A stretch of DNA of 47,944 nucleotides from positions 1-47,944 of the forward strand of contig JAAYIA010000041.1 of the NCBI GenBank assembly GCA_012735145.1, in the 5' to 3' direction. The notes beneath the pieces were generated by a model. It made no database searches, was not told the origin of the DNA, and saw only the letters and a list, made by a program, of their open reading frames with translations. Position numbers and translations under genes: made by a program. Positions 8,012-15,274 of this stretch are shown here, piece after piece. Numbering within the stretch: position 1 is the stretch's first letter; each line of letters begins with the position of its first letter. Origin of the DNA: Clostridiales bacterium. Its GTDB lineage: Bacteria; Bacillota; Clostridia; Peptostreptococcales; Anaerovoracaceae.

Positions 8012-8674
8012 CTAGTTAATTCTGTTGTCGAGCTTCGTTGCAATCTTTATTCCGATTTCTTGCATTAACTGAACCAGTATTACCAGCACAACTACGGTAA
8101 TCCACATTATTGCAGGCTGGAATCTGTGAAGTCCATATCTTATAGCAATGCTTCCAAGGCCTCCGCCTCCTATGGCGCCCGCCATAGCCGAATATCCTAG
8201 AATAGTTATTGTAGCAACAGCTCCACCGTTCAGTAGCGAAGGTACTGATTCCGCTATTAGAACTTTCCTGATAATCTGCATATTGCTTGCTCCCATCGCT
8301 TGAGCCGCCTCTACAACACCGGGATCAACTTCCAGAAGAGACTGTTCAACCATTCTTGCTACAAAAGGTGCCGCCGCCACTATCAGGGCTGCCGTTGTGG
8401 CTCCAGTACCGATACCCGTTCCAATCACCTTACGAATGTATGGCATCAAAGCAATCATCAATATCAGGAAAGGTACAGATCTTACAACGTTTACAATAAA
8501 ACCAACAATCTTGTTGTAAATAGGTATAGGCTTGATGCCATTGCTAGATGTAACTATCAAAGACACCCCGATAGGTAATCCTATTATGTATGCGACAAAT
8601 GTTCCTGCCAAAGTCATATACATTGTCTGAAGAAGGCCTTCCCAAAGCATTTTGATAAGAGTTCCTGTATCCAT
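8012..8674 (-). CDS. metI: Methionine ABC transporter permease
   Basis: The membrane subunit of the methionine importer. 220 residues with about five hydrophobic helices. The ABC-permease coupling loop (EAAQAMGASNMQIIRKVLI) docks onto the MetN ATPase. The C-terminal AGAIGGGGLGSIAIRYGLHRF is typical of MetI. It starts 2 bp after the metN stop. Its ribosome binding site GGGAGGGAG overlaps the end of metN, so translation is probably coupled. Confidence 0.95.
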   Translation of the reverse strand: MDTGTLIKMLWEGLLQTMYMTLAGTFVAYIIGLPIGVSLIVTSSNGIKPIPIYNKIVGFIVNVVRSVPFLILMIALMPYIRKVIGTGIGTGATTAALIVAAAPFVARMVEQSLLEVDPGVVEAAQAMGASNMQIIRKVLIAESVPSLLNGGAVATITILGYSAMAGAIGGGGLGSIAIRYGLHRFQPAIMWITVVVLVILVQLMQEIGIKIATKLDNRIN

Positions 8675-8676
8675 TT

Positions 8677-9711
8677 CTATGCTCCCTCCCCTTCTTCTAT
8701 TATTTCTGTAAAATCAACCTCTGCTTTTCTAAGGAACTCTTTCTGTTGTTCCGCCTTCTGGGGATCGTCTGCAAGACATATTACCATCTGGCCCTTTTGC
8801 TGGTCCCCTATCACATCCATGTCTGCATAAAGGAAGTTAACCGGTGCTTGCAATTCCATTATCATTTCGGAAATGATTGGTTCATATGCCGATCTGCCAT
8901 CAAACACGAGTCTCAGCCTATGTCTTGTTGAAGTCTTCCCGCTTGCGAAGACTTCTTTATTTTCTCCGACCGGGAAGAATAGTTTCCTTGCCGCTTGAGT
9001 CTTGGGATATGTGAAGATTTCCTGCACATCACCTCTCTCGACTATTTGACCATTCTCTATAACCGCTACTTTTTTACAAATCTGCTTGATAACCTCCATT
9101 TCGTGAGTAATCACCACTAAGGTTATCCCTCTTTCCTCATTAATCTTCTTGAGCAAGGCAAGAATCGATCTCGTTGTCTTAGGGTCGAGTGCCGATGTTG
9201 CTTCGTCACACAGAATGACTTCCGGATCCGATGCCAAAGCTCTTGCAATAGCGACTCTCTGCTTCTGCCCTCCCGATAATTGTGAAGGGTAGGAGTTTGC
9301 TCTGTCCTCAAGATTGACCACCTTGAGCAGCTCTTTGGCTTTCTTTATAGCTTCTTCCTTAGGATATCCAGCAATCTCAAGTGGAAAACAAATGTTTCCG
9401 ATAGCATCCCTTTGCATGAGCAGGTTGAACTGCTGGAATATCATTGAAATCTTACGTCTACTTAAATTAAGATCATTATTCTTGAGACCTGTAAGAATTT
9501 TTCCATCGAAGAGAACTTTTCCTTCCGTTGGATGCTCGAGCAGGTTTATCGTTCTTACCAGAGTTGATTTGCCTGCACCTGAGAGTCCGATAATTCCGTA
9601 AGAATCTCCGTGGTTGATGTCAAGGTCGATATCCTTAAGCGCTGTTATTTTGCCGTTCTTGGTATCGAATTCCTTACTTACACCCTGCAGACTTATAATG
9701 TGATCGCTCAA
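8677..9711 (-). CDS. metN: Methionine ABC transporter ATP-binding protein
   Basis: The ATPase of the methionine importer, about 345 residues. Visible are Walker A (GLSGAGKST), the Q-loop MIFQQFNLL, the signature LSGGQKQRVAIARAL, Walker B (VILCDEATSALD) and the H-loop VITHEM. A C-terminal NIL domain (about 265-345) acts in family members as the methionine-sensing inhibitory domain. A TTG at 9711 lies 5 bases after a perfect AAAGGAG, whereas the ATGs at 9732 and 9726 lie on or before that site, so the TTG start is preferred. The gene begins right after an attenuator-like terminator, which should set operon expression. Confidence 0.92.
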   Translation of the reverse strand: MSDHIISLQGVSKEFDTKNGKITALKDIDLDINHGDSYGIIGLSGAGKSTLVRTINLLEHPTEGKVLFDGKILTGLKNNDLNLSRRKISMIFQQFNLLMQRDAIGNICFPLEIAGYPKEEAIKKAKELLKVVNLEDRANSYPSQLSGGQKQRVAIARALASDPEVILCDEATSALDPKTTRSILALLKKINEERGITLVVITHEMEVIKQICKKVAVIENGQIVERGDVQEIFTYPKTQAARKLFFPVGENKEVFASGKTSTRHRLRLVFDGRSAYEPIISEMIMELQAPVNFLYADMDVIGDQQKGQMVICLADDPQKAEQQKEFLRKAEVDFTEIIEEGEGA

Positions 9712-9726
9712 TTTTTCTCCTTTCAT

Positions 9727-9764
9727 AAACAAAACGAGGGCACGGTCTCAACAACCTGCCCCCG
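9727..9764 (-). terminator. Putative transcription attenuator in the metNIQ leader
   Basis: On the minus strand, an 8-bp GC-rich stem CGGGGGCA (9757-9764) / TGCCCTCG (9735-9742), with an inner GGT/ACC extension, is followed by TTTTGTTT. It lies between the Met-rich leader ORF and metN, about 57 bp past the leader stop. Upstream GGTCT (about 9811-9815) is complementary to AGACC in the terminator (9745-9749). CAACA in the leader can pair with TGTTG. These are candidate antiterminator partners. Confidence 0.7.
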
Positions 9765-9821
9765 AAAAAATAATCTATCATGAGAAAACTCATAGTGTTG
9801 GCTTCGTTATCAGACCTTATC

Positions 9822-9899
9822 CTATGCTATATCGGCATTGCACATGCGCATGCCCATCATTCCCATGTTCATCATGTTTACATTATAAATAGTAATCAT
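9822..9899 (-). CDS. Methionine-rich leader peptide (25 aa) of the metNIQ operon
   Basis: A short ORF of 25 codons with AAAGGAG 9 bases before its ATG. Eight of 25 residues are Met. Seven of them fall in the 11-residue run MMNMGMMGMRM (residues 9-19), and a Cys follows at residue 20. It lies between a strong promoter and a terminator that immediately precedes metN. This is the layout of ribosome-mediated attenuation leaders such as trpL or hisL. With low charged Met-tRNA the ribosome would stall in the Met run and favour an antiterminator. The link to methionine is inferred from composition plus the downstream genes. A Met-rich metal-binding peptide is the less likely alternative. Confidence 0.75.
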   Translation of the reverse strand: MITIYNVNMMNMGMMGMRMCNADIA

Positions 9900-9937
9900 A
9901 CGGATGTGCTCCTTTCATAGAATAAGTTCTTGGGTAG

Positions 9938-9966
9938 ACTATAACAATATGACATGTGTATGTCAA
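9938..9966 (-). promoter_or_regulatory. metNIQ promoter with overlapping palindromic operator
   Basis: Minus-strand -35 TTGACA (9961-9966), 17-bp spacer, -10 TATAGT (9938-9943). A perfect inverted repeat TGACAT-N4-ATGTCA (9950-9965) covers the -35 and most of the spacer, suggesting a dimeric repressor site. Transcription should start near 9931, just ahead of the leader-peptide ribosome binding site. Confidence 0.75.
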
Positions 9967-9978
9967 CTGAATTTATCG

Positions 9979-10006
9979 AAGTTTTTGTGTATTTAAACAA
10001 AAACTT
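9979..10006 (-). terminator. AT-rich hairpin overlapping the stop of the YcxB-like gene
   Basis: Perfect 10-bp inverted repeat AAGTTTTTGT/ACAAAAACTT (9979-9988, 9997-10006) with an 8-base loop, on the stop codon of the YcxB-like gene. It may act as a weak terminator for that operon. It lacks a clear T tail, so the role is uncertain. Confidence 0.4.
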
Positions 10007-10565
10007 AATTTGTCTCAGCTTTTGGATTTTTTTCAATTAACCACATATATGTATCTTCCATTTCTCTGACCGTCCTAAAAGCGTGAGCCGGAAGAGGCAT
10101 TATTATCTTGTCACTCATCCACACATATATACCTTCTTCAGTCAAATCAACCAATTTGATATCTGTATATGTAAACGTGCTTTCATCCGCCCCGGCAATA
10201 GTGCTGAGGAATTCATCATAGAATGTAATTTTATTTTCCGCAGGTCGAACACGCTCAATATCCATGCTGGAGGCATCTATAGCTCTTGCCTGTTGCTTCA
10301 GAACCATATTCTTCGACATAGCCACCCCACACAGACCCGCAACAGTCATGATTGCCACTGTCATCTTGAAAACTTTCGCTCCTACCGGAAACAGTGCAAA
10401 AATTATGATTACCCCTATTGCAACTATTATAAAGGTCCATCTTTGTTTGTTTACAATCCTTTGTCCATCCCGTGTGTAAAGTATGCGATATCTCCCAAAT
10501 GCTTTGTAATCATCGTCGTTAAGAGTGAATTTCAGCTCTCTGATGTTTTTGTTATTTGTGGCCAT
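10005..10565 (-). CDS. YcxB-like membrane protein
   Basis: 186 residues. A soluble N-terminal stretch has the pattern FTLNDDDYKAFGRYRILYT. Two adjacent membrane helices (about 42-62 and 65-83) follow, then a C-terminal YcxB-like domain (ENKITFYDEF, FTYTDIKLVDLTEEGIYVWMSDKIIMPLPAHAF), a beta-rich PH-like module. The function of the family is unknown. The gene overlaps the preceding UGA-containing gene by 14 bp, so the two are probably translationally coupled in one operon with the phosphatase at 11246-11890. Confidence 0.75.
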   Translation of the reverse strand: MATNNKNIRELKFTLNDDDYKAFGRYRILYTRDGQRIVNKQRWTFIIVAIGVIIIFALFPVGAKVFKMTVAIMTVAGLCGVAMSKNMVLKQQARAIDASSMDIERVRPAENKITFYDEFLSTIAGADESTFTYTDIKLVDLTEEGIYVWMSDKIIMPLPAHAFRTVREMEDTYMWLIEKNPKAETN

Positions 10566-11253
10566 AGTTTTCTCCTTGCTCGCTTCTGTTCATTGCTAAA
10601 TAATTTTGTATATATTCTTTAAATTCTGGCGTAACACTATCTTCAAAGAACATCCAGAAGTCTTGATTTTGTCGAAATTTGGTAAGAACTGTTTGCATAG
10701 TTACATTGTATATCGCTTCATCTCCTTCTCTCCACATATTCTCAACAAAGCCACAAAACTTGGCAACCATCTTGTGCTTGCGCTCGTCCTGAAAGCTATT
10801 CATGAAATAGCCTGCGGCATGCCCAAAATATCGATGAGCATCCAATTCTCCATCAGCACTATATTCATTATAGAGATCGTAAGCATCACGATAAATTGTG
10901 CTGAGAGATTGAACAAAAGCTTCAACCTTTTTGGATCCAAACCCTGTCCTCCTAGGTAACGCTGCCTTAACACCGTCTACCTCAAACTGTTCTATCCAAG
11001 GATGCTTCTCATATCTTACCGCTATTGGTCCCGTAATTGTTATACCTTCTTTTTGAATATAGACATTCCCGAGAACGGATGTGTCTATATTATATTTTTC
11101 TTCAAATTCTGACTTATCCTTGTCGGTAAAACTTACCGCAACCTCCATTTTTGGAGGATCGCATCAAGTCGTGAACTTAACAACTTCGAGGATTATATCT
11201 TTAAATTCCGTTCTATTTATATATTCAATTGCGTTCTCATTTAATTTAATCAT
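10552..11253 (-). CDS. Candidate selenoprotein: HesB/IscA-like N-terminal region (U-C motif) plus helical C-terminal domain
   Basis: Read through one in-frame TGA (11164-11166), this is a 233-residue protein. The reading starts at the ATG at 11253, which overlaps the phosphatase stop by 8 bp. The TGA is codon 30 and is followed by a Cys codon (FTT-U-CDPPK). Directly after it the RNA can fold a hairpin: CCTCC/GGAGG closed by an A-T pair over an A-rich loop, a lower stem extending to TGCGA/TTGCG, and one bulged U. The loop begins 11-12 nt after UGA, the usual bacterial SECIS spacing. The alternative start at 11148 has no ribosome binding site and lies in that hairpin. Residues 1-90 resemble small HesB-like clostridial proteins with a UC or CC motif. 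Residues 95-233 are helical and DUF7674-like (tentative). A nonsense mutation is the main alternative. Confidence 0.65.
11120..11166 (-). promoter_or_regulatory. Putative bacterial SECIS hairpin after in-frame UGA
   Basis: On the minus strand, UGA (11164-11166) is followed at once by a hairpin with upper stem CCTCCA/TGGAGG and an AAAA loop. A bulged U precedes CCTCC, and the lower stem TGCGA/TTGCG contains G-U pairs. The bulged U and spacing fit bacterial SECIS elements. The loop lacks the G usually found among its first bases, so it is not a textbook match. Confidence 0.5.
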
Positions 11254-11890
11254 TTTTTTTCGACCTCACCGGGTGTCCCATACCTCCACATATGCCAATT
11301 GTTCCCCAGCTTACAGGTATATCGTCTTGAAGTTCTATCGAATATCCGCAACCTGGGAAAGGCGTCCATTCCCACATATCTTCCATGGCATCCGGAAATA
11401 GCGACTGCATCAGATATGACATCACTCCGCCGTGAATAACAGCTATAATTCTGTCTACGCCGCGCTCTGTCGCTTCTTGAATAATCTCCCTTAACCCTTG
11501 ACTGACTCTGGTCCTAAAGCCATCTATGCTGTCTCCGCCTTCAAACTCCGGTTCTCCAATCTCTCCTCTAAGCCATGCTTTTCCATAATCGTCATTGAGA
11601 ATTTCGTCGATTGTCATCATTTCGAATTTGCCAAAGTTTATCTCACGAAGCAGAGGTTCTACACTATGTTCTGCATCGCCATATATTGCCTCAAAAGTCT
11701 GCTCTGTACGGAGCATGCCCGATGTGTACAAGATTGCATCTTGAGGATCAGGATACACTTCCTGAGCCGCCATCCTGTGAATCTCACGCAAACCCTCTTC
11801 GGTAATCGGCAATTCCGTCGCACCATACATAATATTCTGTTCTGTTCCGGCAGTATGTCCGTGTCTAATAAGATATACAATCTGTCTCAT
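11246..11890 (-). CDS. Histidine phosphatase family protein (phosphoglycerate mutase-like)
   Basis: 214 residues of the histidine phosphatase superfamily. The catalytic LIRHGHT motif has His10 as the phospho-acceptor. LLREINFGKFE supplies the acidic residue and VIHGGVMSYL the second catalytic His. The family includes cofactor-dependent phosphoglycerate mutases and broad phosphatases such as CobC-like and PhoE-like enzymes. The substrate cannot be assigned here. No convincing Shine-Dalgarno site precedes the start. It heads a three-gene unit with the candidate selenoprotein and the YcxB-like gene, and diverges from tRNA-Arg. Confidence 0.88.
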   Translation of the reverse strand: MRQIVYLIRHGHTAGTEQNIMYGATELPITEEGLREIHRMAAQEVYPDPQDAILYTSGMLRTEQTFEAIYGDAEHSVEPLLREINFGKFEMMTIDEILNDDYGKAWLRGEIGEPEFEGGDSIDGFRTRVSQGLREIIQEATERGVDRIIAVIHGGVMSYLMQSLFPDAMEDMWEWTPFPGCGYSIELQDDIPVSWGTIGICGGMGHPVRSKKND

Positions 11891-11971
11891 GTCTCGTATT
11901 TACCCAGTATCCTTATATATTTATTAAGTGATTGTACCATATCTATCATTTCATTTTGTGCAAATCATGTG

Positions 11972-11977
11972 TATAAT
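11972..11977 (+). promoter_or_regulatory. -10 element of tRNA-Arg
   Basis: TATAAT lies 11 bp before the tRNA 5' end, the normal distance. No good -35 is visible at 16-18 bp. Confidence 0.55.
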
Positions 11978-11988
11978 GCTCTTGATAT

Positions 11989-12064
11989 GCGCCGGTAGCT
12001 CAGTGGATAGAGTGTCTCACTCCGAATGAGAAGGCCGCGGGTTCAATCCCCGCTCGGCGCACCA
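11989..12064 (+). tRNA. tRNA-Arg (anticodon CCG)
   Basis: Full cloverleaf with acceptor GCGCCGG/TCGGCGC (one G-T pair), D arm GCTC/GAGT, anticodon stem TCTCA/TGAGA and T arm GCGGG/CCCGC. The loop CTCCGAA carries CCG and reads the arginine codon CGG. The discriminator is A and CCA is encoded (12062-12064). Confidence 0.95.
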
Positions 12065-12077
12065 GACATAATATCAT

Positions 12078-12098
12078 TATTTATTTGCAAAATAAATA
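12078..12098. terminator. AT-rich hairpin between tRNA-Arg and the DUF2974 gene
   Basis: Perfect 9-bp stem TATTTATTT/AAATAAATA with a 3-base loop, between two convergent genes. It lacks a strong T tail on either strand, so termination is only plausible. Confidence 0.35.
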
Positions 12099-12108
12099 TG
12101 CAGTACTA

Positions 12109-13266
12109 CTATAGTTCTTTTCTCCTATCTAATAAATCTGAAGCCAAGGTTTCTTTTATTTTGTTTGGAGCTTTCTTCATTTCCTCTGTAATACTCTCCC
12201 AGCTGGAGGACAAGAGCTTGTTAAATCCTTCCGTTACCAGTTTCTGTGTATCATTGTCCATTCCTCTCATTGCCTTAACGAGAGCGTTAAACGATACCCT
12301 CTTGTTTCCCTTTATCTCTGTAAATGTATCAGCCCCGGTTGCCCCCAGTAAGTTAAACATTACAGATATCAGTTCTTTTGCCTGTTCTCTTTTCAATGAG
12401 TCAAACCACTTGCTGAACGTTTCTTCCACTATTATGCTGGTCAAAGTCTGTTTTTCTGCCTCTTGAAACTTAGTTCCCAAAACTTGCCAAGTATATGGAT
12501 TATGTTGTTTAACACCCAATCCATTACTATCTATTATTTTTCTTTCGTTTTTATTAGACAGAAGAATTCCAACTACGGAAAACTCCGGTATGAACATTTG
12601 CACTCGACTCAATATACCTTGATATTCCGATGTCTGCACTACATCCGGATTGAAGCCCGGTCCATCATTAGAATATACAGAGATTATTTGATCTTTATAT
12701 TTTTCTTCGCAAAAAGCCGCTGCATAAACGGCAAGATTACCTCCCTTGGAATGGCCTCCAACTCTTACTGCTCTGCCAACCTTAATACAAACATTGGTCA
12801 GATAGTTTCTTGCATGGTTCTGACCCTCTGTTCTTTTTAAATATACAAAATTAAAATCCTCTCGCCAACCTGCTATCGAATTATCAGTACCCTTGTATGC
12901 AACATACACCGTACCGTCCTCAAGAAAAAAAGTTACCGCTGTAAACTGAAACTCCTGCTCCGCGCTTATCTCTTTCTCATAGTATCCAAGTCTAATCTTC
13001 CTAAATCGCTCAGATTCTGCCGCTTTATTCAATGCCATTGAAGGGTTATTTCCCAAAAAACCCTGCCCCCTCTCCAAAGCATTATATTTTTCCCCAGCCT
13101 CTTGCAGAGTTATTGTTTCTTCACTCTCCAAACCCTCGACGATGTTATCAAAGTTAGCATAAGCAATTTCAGATAATATCAGATTATCGACCTCATTAAA
13201 TGGGGATATAATCATAGAAAGATCTCCCCTCCAATCGATATAATCGAGCATATTCATCTCTTGCAT
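12109..13266 (-). CDS. DUF2974 (Mbeg1-like) alpha/beta hydrolase
   Basis: 385 residues of the DUF2974 family, related to class-3 lipases. The N-terminal LDYIDWRGDLS is a family hallmark. The nucleophile elbow GGHSKGGN places the catalytic Ser at 173, and SNDGPGF follows in the expected acid-residue region. There is no signal peptide, so it is probably cytosolic. The substrate is unknown. AGGAGAG is placed 6 bases before Met1 and overlaps the stop of the nuclease gene, so the two genes are coupled (11 bp apart). Confidence 0.85.
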   Translation of the reverse strand: MQEMNMLDYIDWRGDLSMIISPFNEVDNLILSEIAYANFDNIVEGLESEETITLQEAGEKYNALERGQGFLGNNPSMALNKAAESERFRKIRLGYYEKEISAEQEFQFTAVTFFLEDGTVYVAYKGTDNSIAGWREDFNFVYLKRTEGQNHARNYLTNVCIKVGRAVRVGGHSKGGNLAVYAAAFCEEKYKDQIISVYSNDGPGFNPDVVQTSEYQGILSRVQMFIPEFSVVGILLSNKNERKIIDSNGLGVKQHNPYTWQVLGTKFQEAEKQTLTSIIVEETFSKWFDSLKREQAKELISVMFNLLGATGADTFTEIKGNKRVSFNALVKAMRGMDNDTQKLVTEGFNKLLSSSWESITEEMKKAPNKIKETLASDLLDRRKEL

Positions 13267-13277
13267 ATTTTTCTCTC

Positions 13278-14051
13278 CTATTGCAAATCCTTACTTGAAT
13301 GACCTGTTTTGTAATTTATTTTAACACCGGGCTGAACATTATAACAATATACATTTACGTGAAACTTTTCTCCCTTTGTCTTAACATCAGCCGCCTCAAT
13401 ATGCACACCTCGTGCAACAAGCTCCCTCCCAATAAAAATCGGAGTCACCCTGTATATTATCCTTTCTTCGTATCTCTTAATCCAGTTCATTGTAGCCATT
13501 TCATATGGGAGCATACCCCTTGAATTCATATACCTTGTACCGGTAATTAAATTCCTAGGTTCTGCGCCCAGTCCGGACATTGCGTACATCAACAGATGGG
13601 ATCTATTGTACAAAGCCCCGCCATTATCAATCGCATCATAGATTTCTTGCTCCCATCCCGTGGGATATATATTATAAATGCTCTCTCTACTTTCATTCGT
13701 CAAGGTATCTGGCCCAAAGCTTGCCATACAAGTGCCGCATCTTCCCCTAAAATCCAGCTTGGATAGCTGGATAAATCGTTTCTCTCCTCTTCGATACTCC
13801 TTATCCGTGAACTGAGGTCTATTCTTATTTATTATATGTGCAGGCATTCCCGAATATTCGGGAATATCCTCAAAGGAAAAGGCATTATCCCTTCCCCTAT
13901 CTAGTACAATAGGATGCAATATCTCGTGCGATGACAGGATATACATTATTGCAATCACAAACAATAAGAGGATGGTAAAAATTGTTTTTATCCTCTTAAT
14001 CTTTTGTTTTGCTGTCCGATATTTTCTTTTTTTGTTTCTATAATACTGCAT
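13278..14051 (-). CDS. Membrane-anchored DNA/RNA non-specific endonuclease (EndA-like)
   Basis: 257 residues. A basic N-terminus and one membrane helix (about 22-40) anchor the enzyme, with the nuclease domain outside (about 65-245). The active-site segment reads YNRSHLLMYAMSG with His152 as the general base. DRGH is the commoner form, but NRSHL occurs in the EndA/streptococcal group. GTRYMNSRGM supplies the metal-binding Asn176 and YEMA a further acidic residue. A FRGRCGTCMA segment could hold a disulphide. Family members degrade DNA at the cell surface for uptake or nutrition. It is transcribed with the DUF2974 hydrolase. Confidence 0.85.
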   Translation of the reverse strand: MQYYRNKKRKYRTAKQKIKRIKTIFTILLLFVIAIMYILSSHEILHPIVLDRGRDNAFSFEDIPEYSGMPAHIINKNRPQFTDKEYRRGEKRFIQLSKLDFRGRCGTCMASFGPDTLTNESRESIYNIYPTGWEQEIYDAIDNGGALYNRSHLLMYAMSGLGAEPRNLITGTRYMNSRGMLPYEMATMNWIKRYEERIIYRVTPIFIGRELVARGVHIEAADVKTKGEKFHVNVYCYNVQPGVKINYKTGHSSKDLQ

Positions 14052-14078
14052 TTTGAAATGATTATATCACAAAAAGAC

Positions 14079-14107
14079 TTGACTATAATCACTCACACTA
14101 ATATACT
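14079..14107 (+). promoter_or_regulatory. Promoter of rplM-rpsI
   Basis: -35 TTGACT (14079-14084), 17-bp spacer, -10 TATACT (14102-14107). It predicts a leader of about 180 nt before rplM. Confidence 0.75.
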
Positions 14108-14146
14108 ATTTGAGCGTGTACATGAAAACTAATTCATGTCACCAAC

Positions 14147-14280
14147 AGGGGCAGATCAAAGATCGACAGCCCCAACACTAATAATTTATTTATAGTTTTG
14201 CCGAAACAGAATACGTTCCCAGTAGGCAGGCCGAAAACGTTCATTGCACATTTAGTGCAAAGGGAATCAAGTAGGTAGAA
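14147..14280 (+). promoter_or_regulatory. Ribosomal protein L13-type mRNA leader
   Basis: A structured leader directly ahead of rplM. It holds a hairpin GGGGC...GCCCC (about 14147-14173), a perfect 6-bp hairpin TTGCAC/GTGCAA (around 14244-14260), and a longer-range pairing GTTCCC (14215-14220) with GGGAAT (about 14262-14267). The central part (14200-14245) resembles the conserved L13 leader of Firmicutes, thought to bind L13 for autoregulation. The family assignment is from memory, without a covariance search. Confidence 0.6.
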
Positions 14281-14291
14281 AGGATTAACAA

Positions 14292-14720
14292 ATGAAGTCA
14301 TTTATTGCTAAGCCTTCAGATATCGATCGCAAGTGGTTTATTATCGACGCAGAAGGCAAGACTCTTGGTAAAGTAGCTGTTGAAGCTGCTATGATACTGA
14401 GAGGAAAACGGAAACCAATTTATACGCCTCATATCGACACTGGAGATTACGTTGTTGTTATCAACGCAGAAAAAGTAGCCGTATCGGGCAAAAAGGAAAC
14501 TGACAAAGTTTACAAGAGGCACAGTGGCTATCCGGGCGGTCTCAAGGAAACTACTCTCGGTGAGATGAGAGCTAAGAAACCTGAAGAAATCATCATCCAC
14601 GCTGTTAAGGGAATGATGCCAAAGGGTAAGCTTGGTCGTCAAATGTTTAAGAAGCTTAAAGTCTATGCAGGTCCTGAGCACCCACATGCAGCTCAGCAAC
14701 CTGAAGAGTGGAATTTCTAG
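14292..14720 (+). CDS. rplM: 50S ribosomal protein L13
   Basis: 142 residues, full length. The family signature lies in [24 protein letters not shown], with [12 protein letters not shown] and SGYPGGLKE as expected. L13 is an early assembly protein of the large subunit. AAAGG precedes the ATG. It is followed by rpsI after 17 bp, the usual bacterial pairing. Probably autoregulated through the structured leader upstream. Confidence 0.97.
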   Translation: MKSFIAKPSDIDRKWFIIDAEGKTLGKVAVEAAMILRGKRKPIYTPHIDTGDYVVVINAEKVAVSGKKETDKVYKRHSGYPGGLKETTLGEMRAKKPEEIIIHAVKGMMPKGKLGRQMFKKLKVYAGPEHPHAAQQPEEWNF

Positions 14721-14737
14721 GAAAGGGGGAATAAATT

Positions 14738-15136
14738 ATGGCTAAGACAATGTATCAAGCAACGGGTAGAAGAAAATCTTCCATAGCAAGAGTCAGACTT
14801 CTCCCTGGTTCAGGAAATATCATAATCAACAAAAGAGACCTCGATTCTTATTTTGGCGAAAGAGAAGTCGTCAAGAGTGAAGTTCAGAGACCTTTCGAGA
14901 TTACAGGTACTGCAGGGAAGTACGACGTTATCGCTACGGTTAACGGCGGTGGATTTACCGGACAGGCAGGAGCGCTCAGACACGGAATTTCAAGAGCTCT
15001 TTGCGAGATAGACGAAGAAGCTTTCAGACCTATGCTCAAAGCAGCAGGCTTCCTTACAAGAGATCCAAGAATGAAGGAAAGAAAAAAACCGGGTCTCAAG
15101 AAGGCAAGAAAATCCAGCCAGTTCAGCAAGAGATAG
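14738..15136 (+). CDS. rpsI: 30S ribosomal protein S9
   Basis: 132 residues, full length. Visible are the N-terminal [33 protein letters not shown], and the C-terminal basic tail [14 protein letters not shown] that reaches the P-site tRNA in ribosome structures. AAAGGGGG lies ahead of the start. Second gene of the L13-S9 operon, closed by a strong terminator. Confidence 0.97.
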   Translation: MAKTMYQATGRRKSSIARVRLLPGSGNIIINKRDLDSYFGEREVVKSEVQRPFEITGTAGKYDVIATVNGGGFTGQAGALRHGISRALCEIDEEAFRPMLKAAGFLTRDPRMKERKKPGLKKARKSSQFSKR

Positions 15137-15170
15137 TTGCTACTGCAAAATATTTTCGATTAAGAATTTT

Positions 15171-15198
15171 AAAACCCCTCAGTATCCTGAGGGGTTTT
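15171..15198 (+). terminator. Terminator of rplM-rpsI
   Basis: Perfect 12-bp stem AAAACCCCTCAG/CTGAGGGGTTTT with a 4-base loop, about 35 bp past rpsI. The A and T runs at both ends would let it also work on the minus strand. Confidence 0.9.
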
Positions 15199-15274
15199 CC
15201 ATGTTTTAAATCTTAACTCTATAAAAATATGGTATAAGCAGACGATTTCCTGTCTATATAGTAATCAAAAATTT

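Noticed and set aside
9712-10004. SAM (S-box) riboswitch or Met T-box upstream of metN
   Set aside because: I could not find the conserved S-box core or a T-box sequence (TGGnACCGCG-like). The region is instead accounted for by promoter, leader ORF and terminator.
11149-11253. A separate 29-codon mini-gene followed by an independent gene starting at 11148
   Set aside because: The start at 11148 lacks a ribosome binding site and sits in the hairpin. The two pieces are in one frame, separated only by TGA, so a single read-through gene explains the region better.
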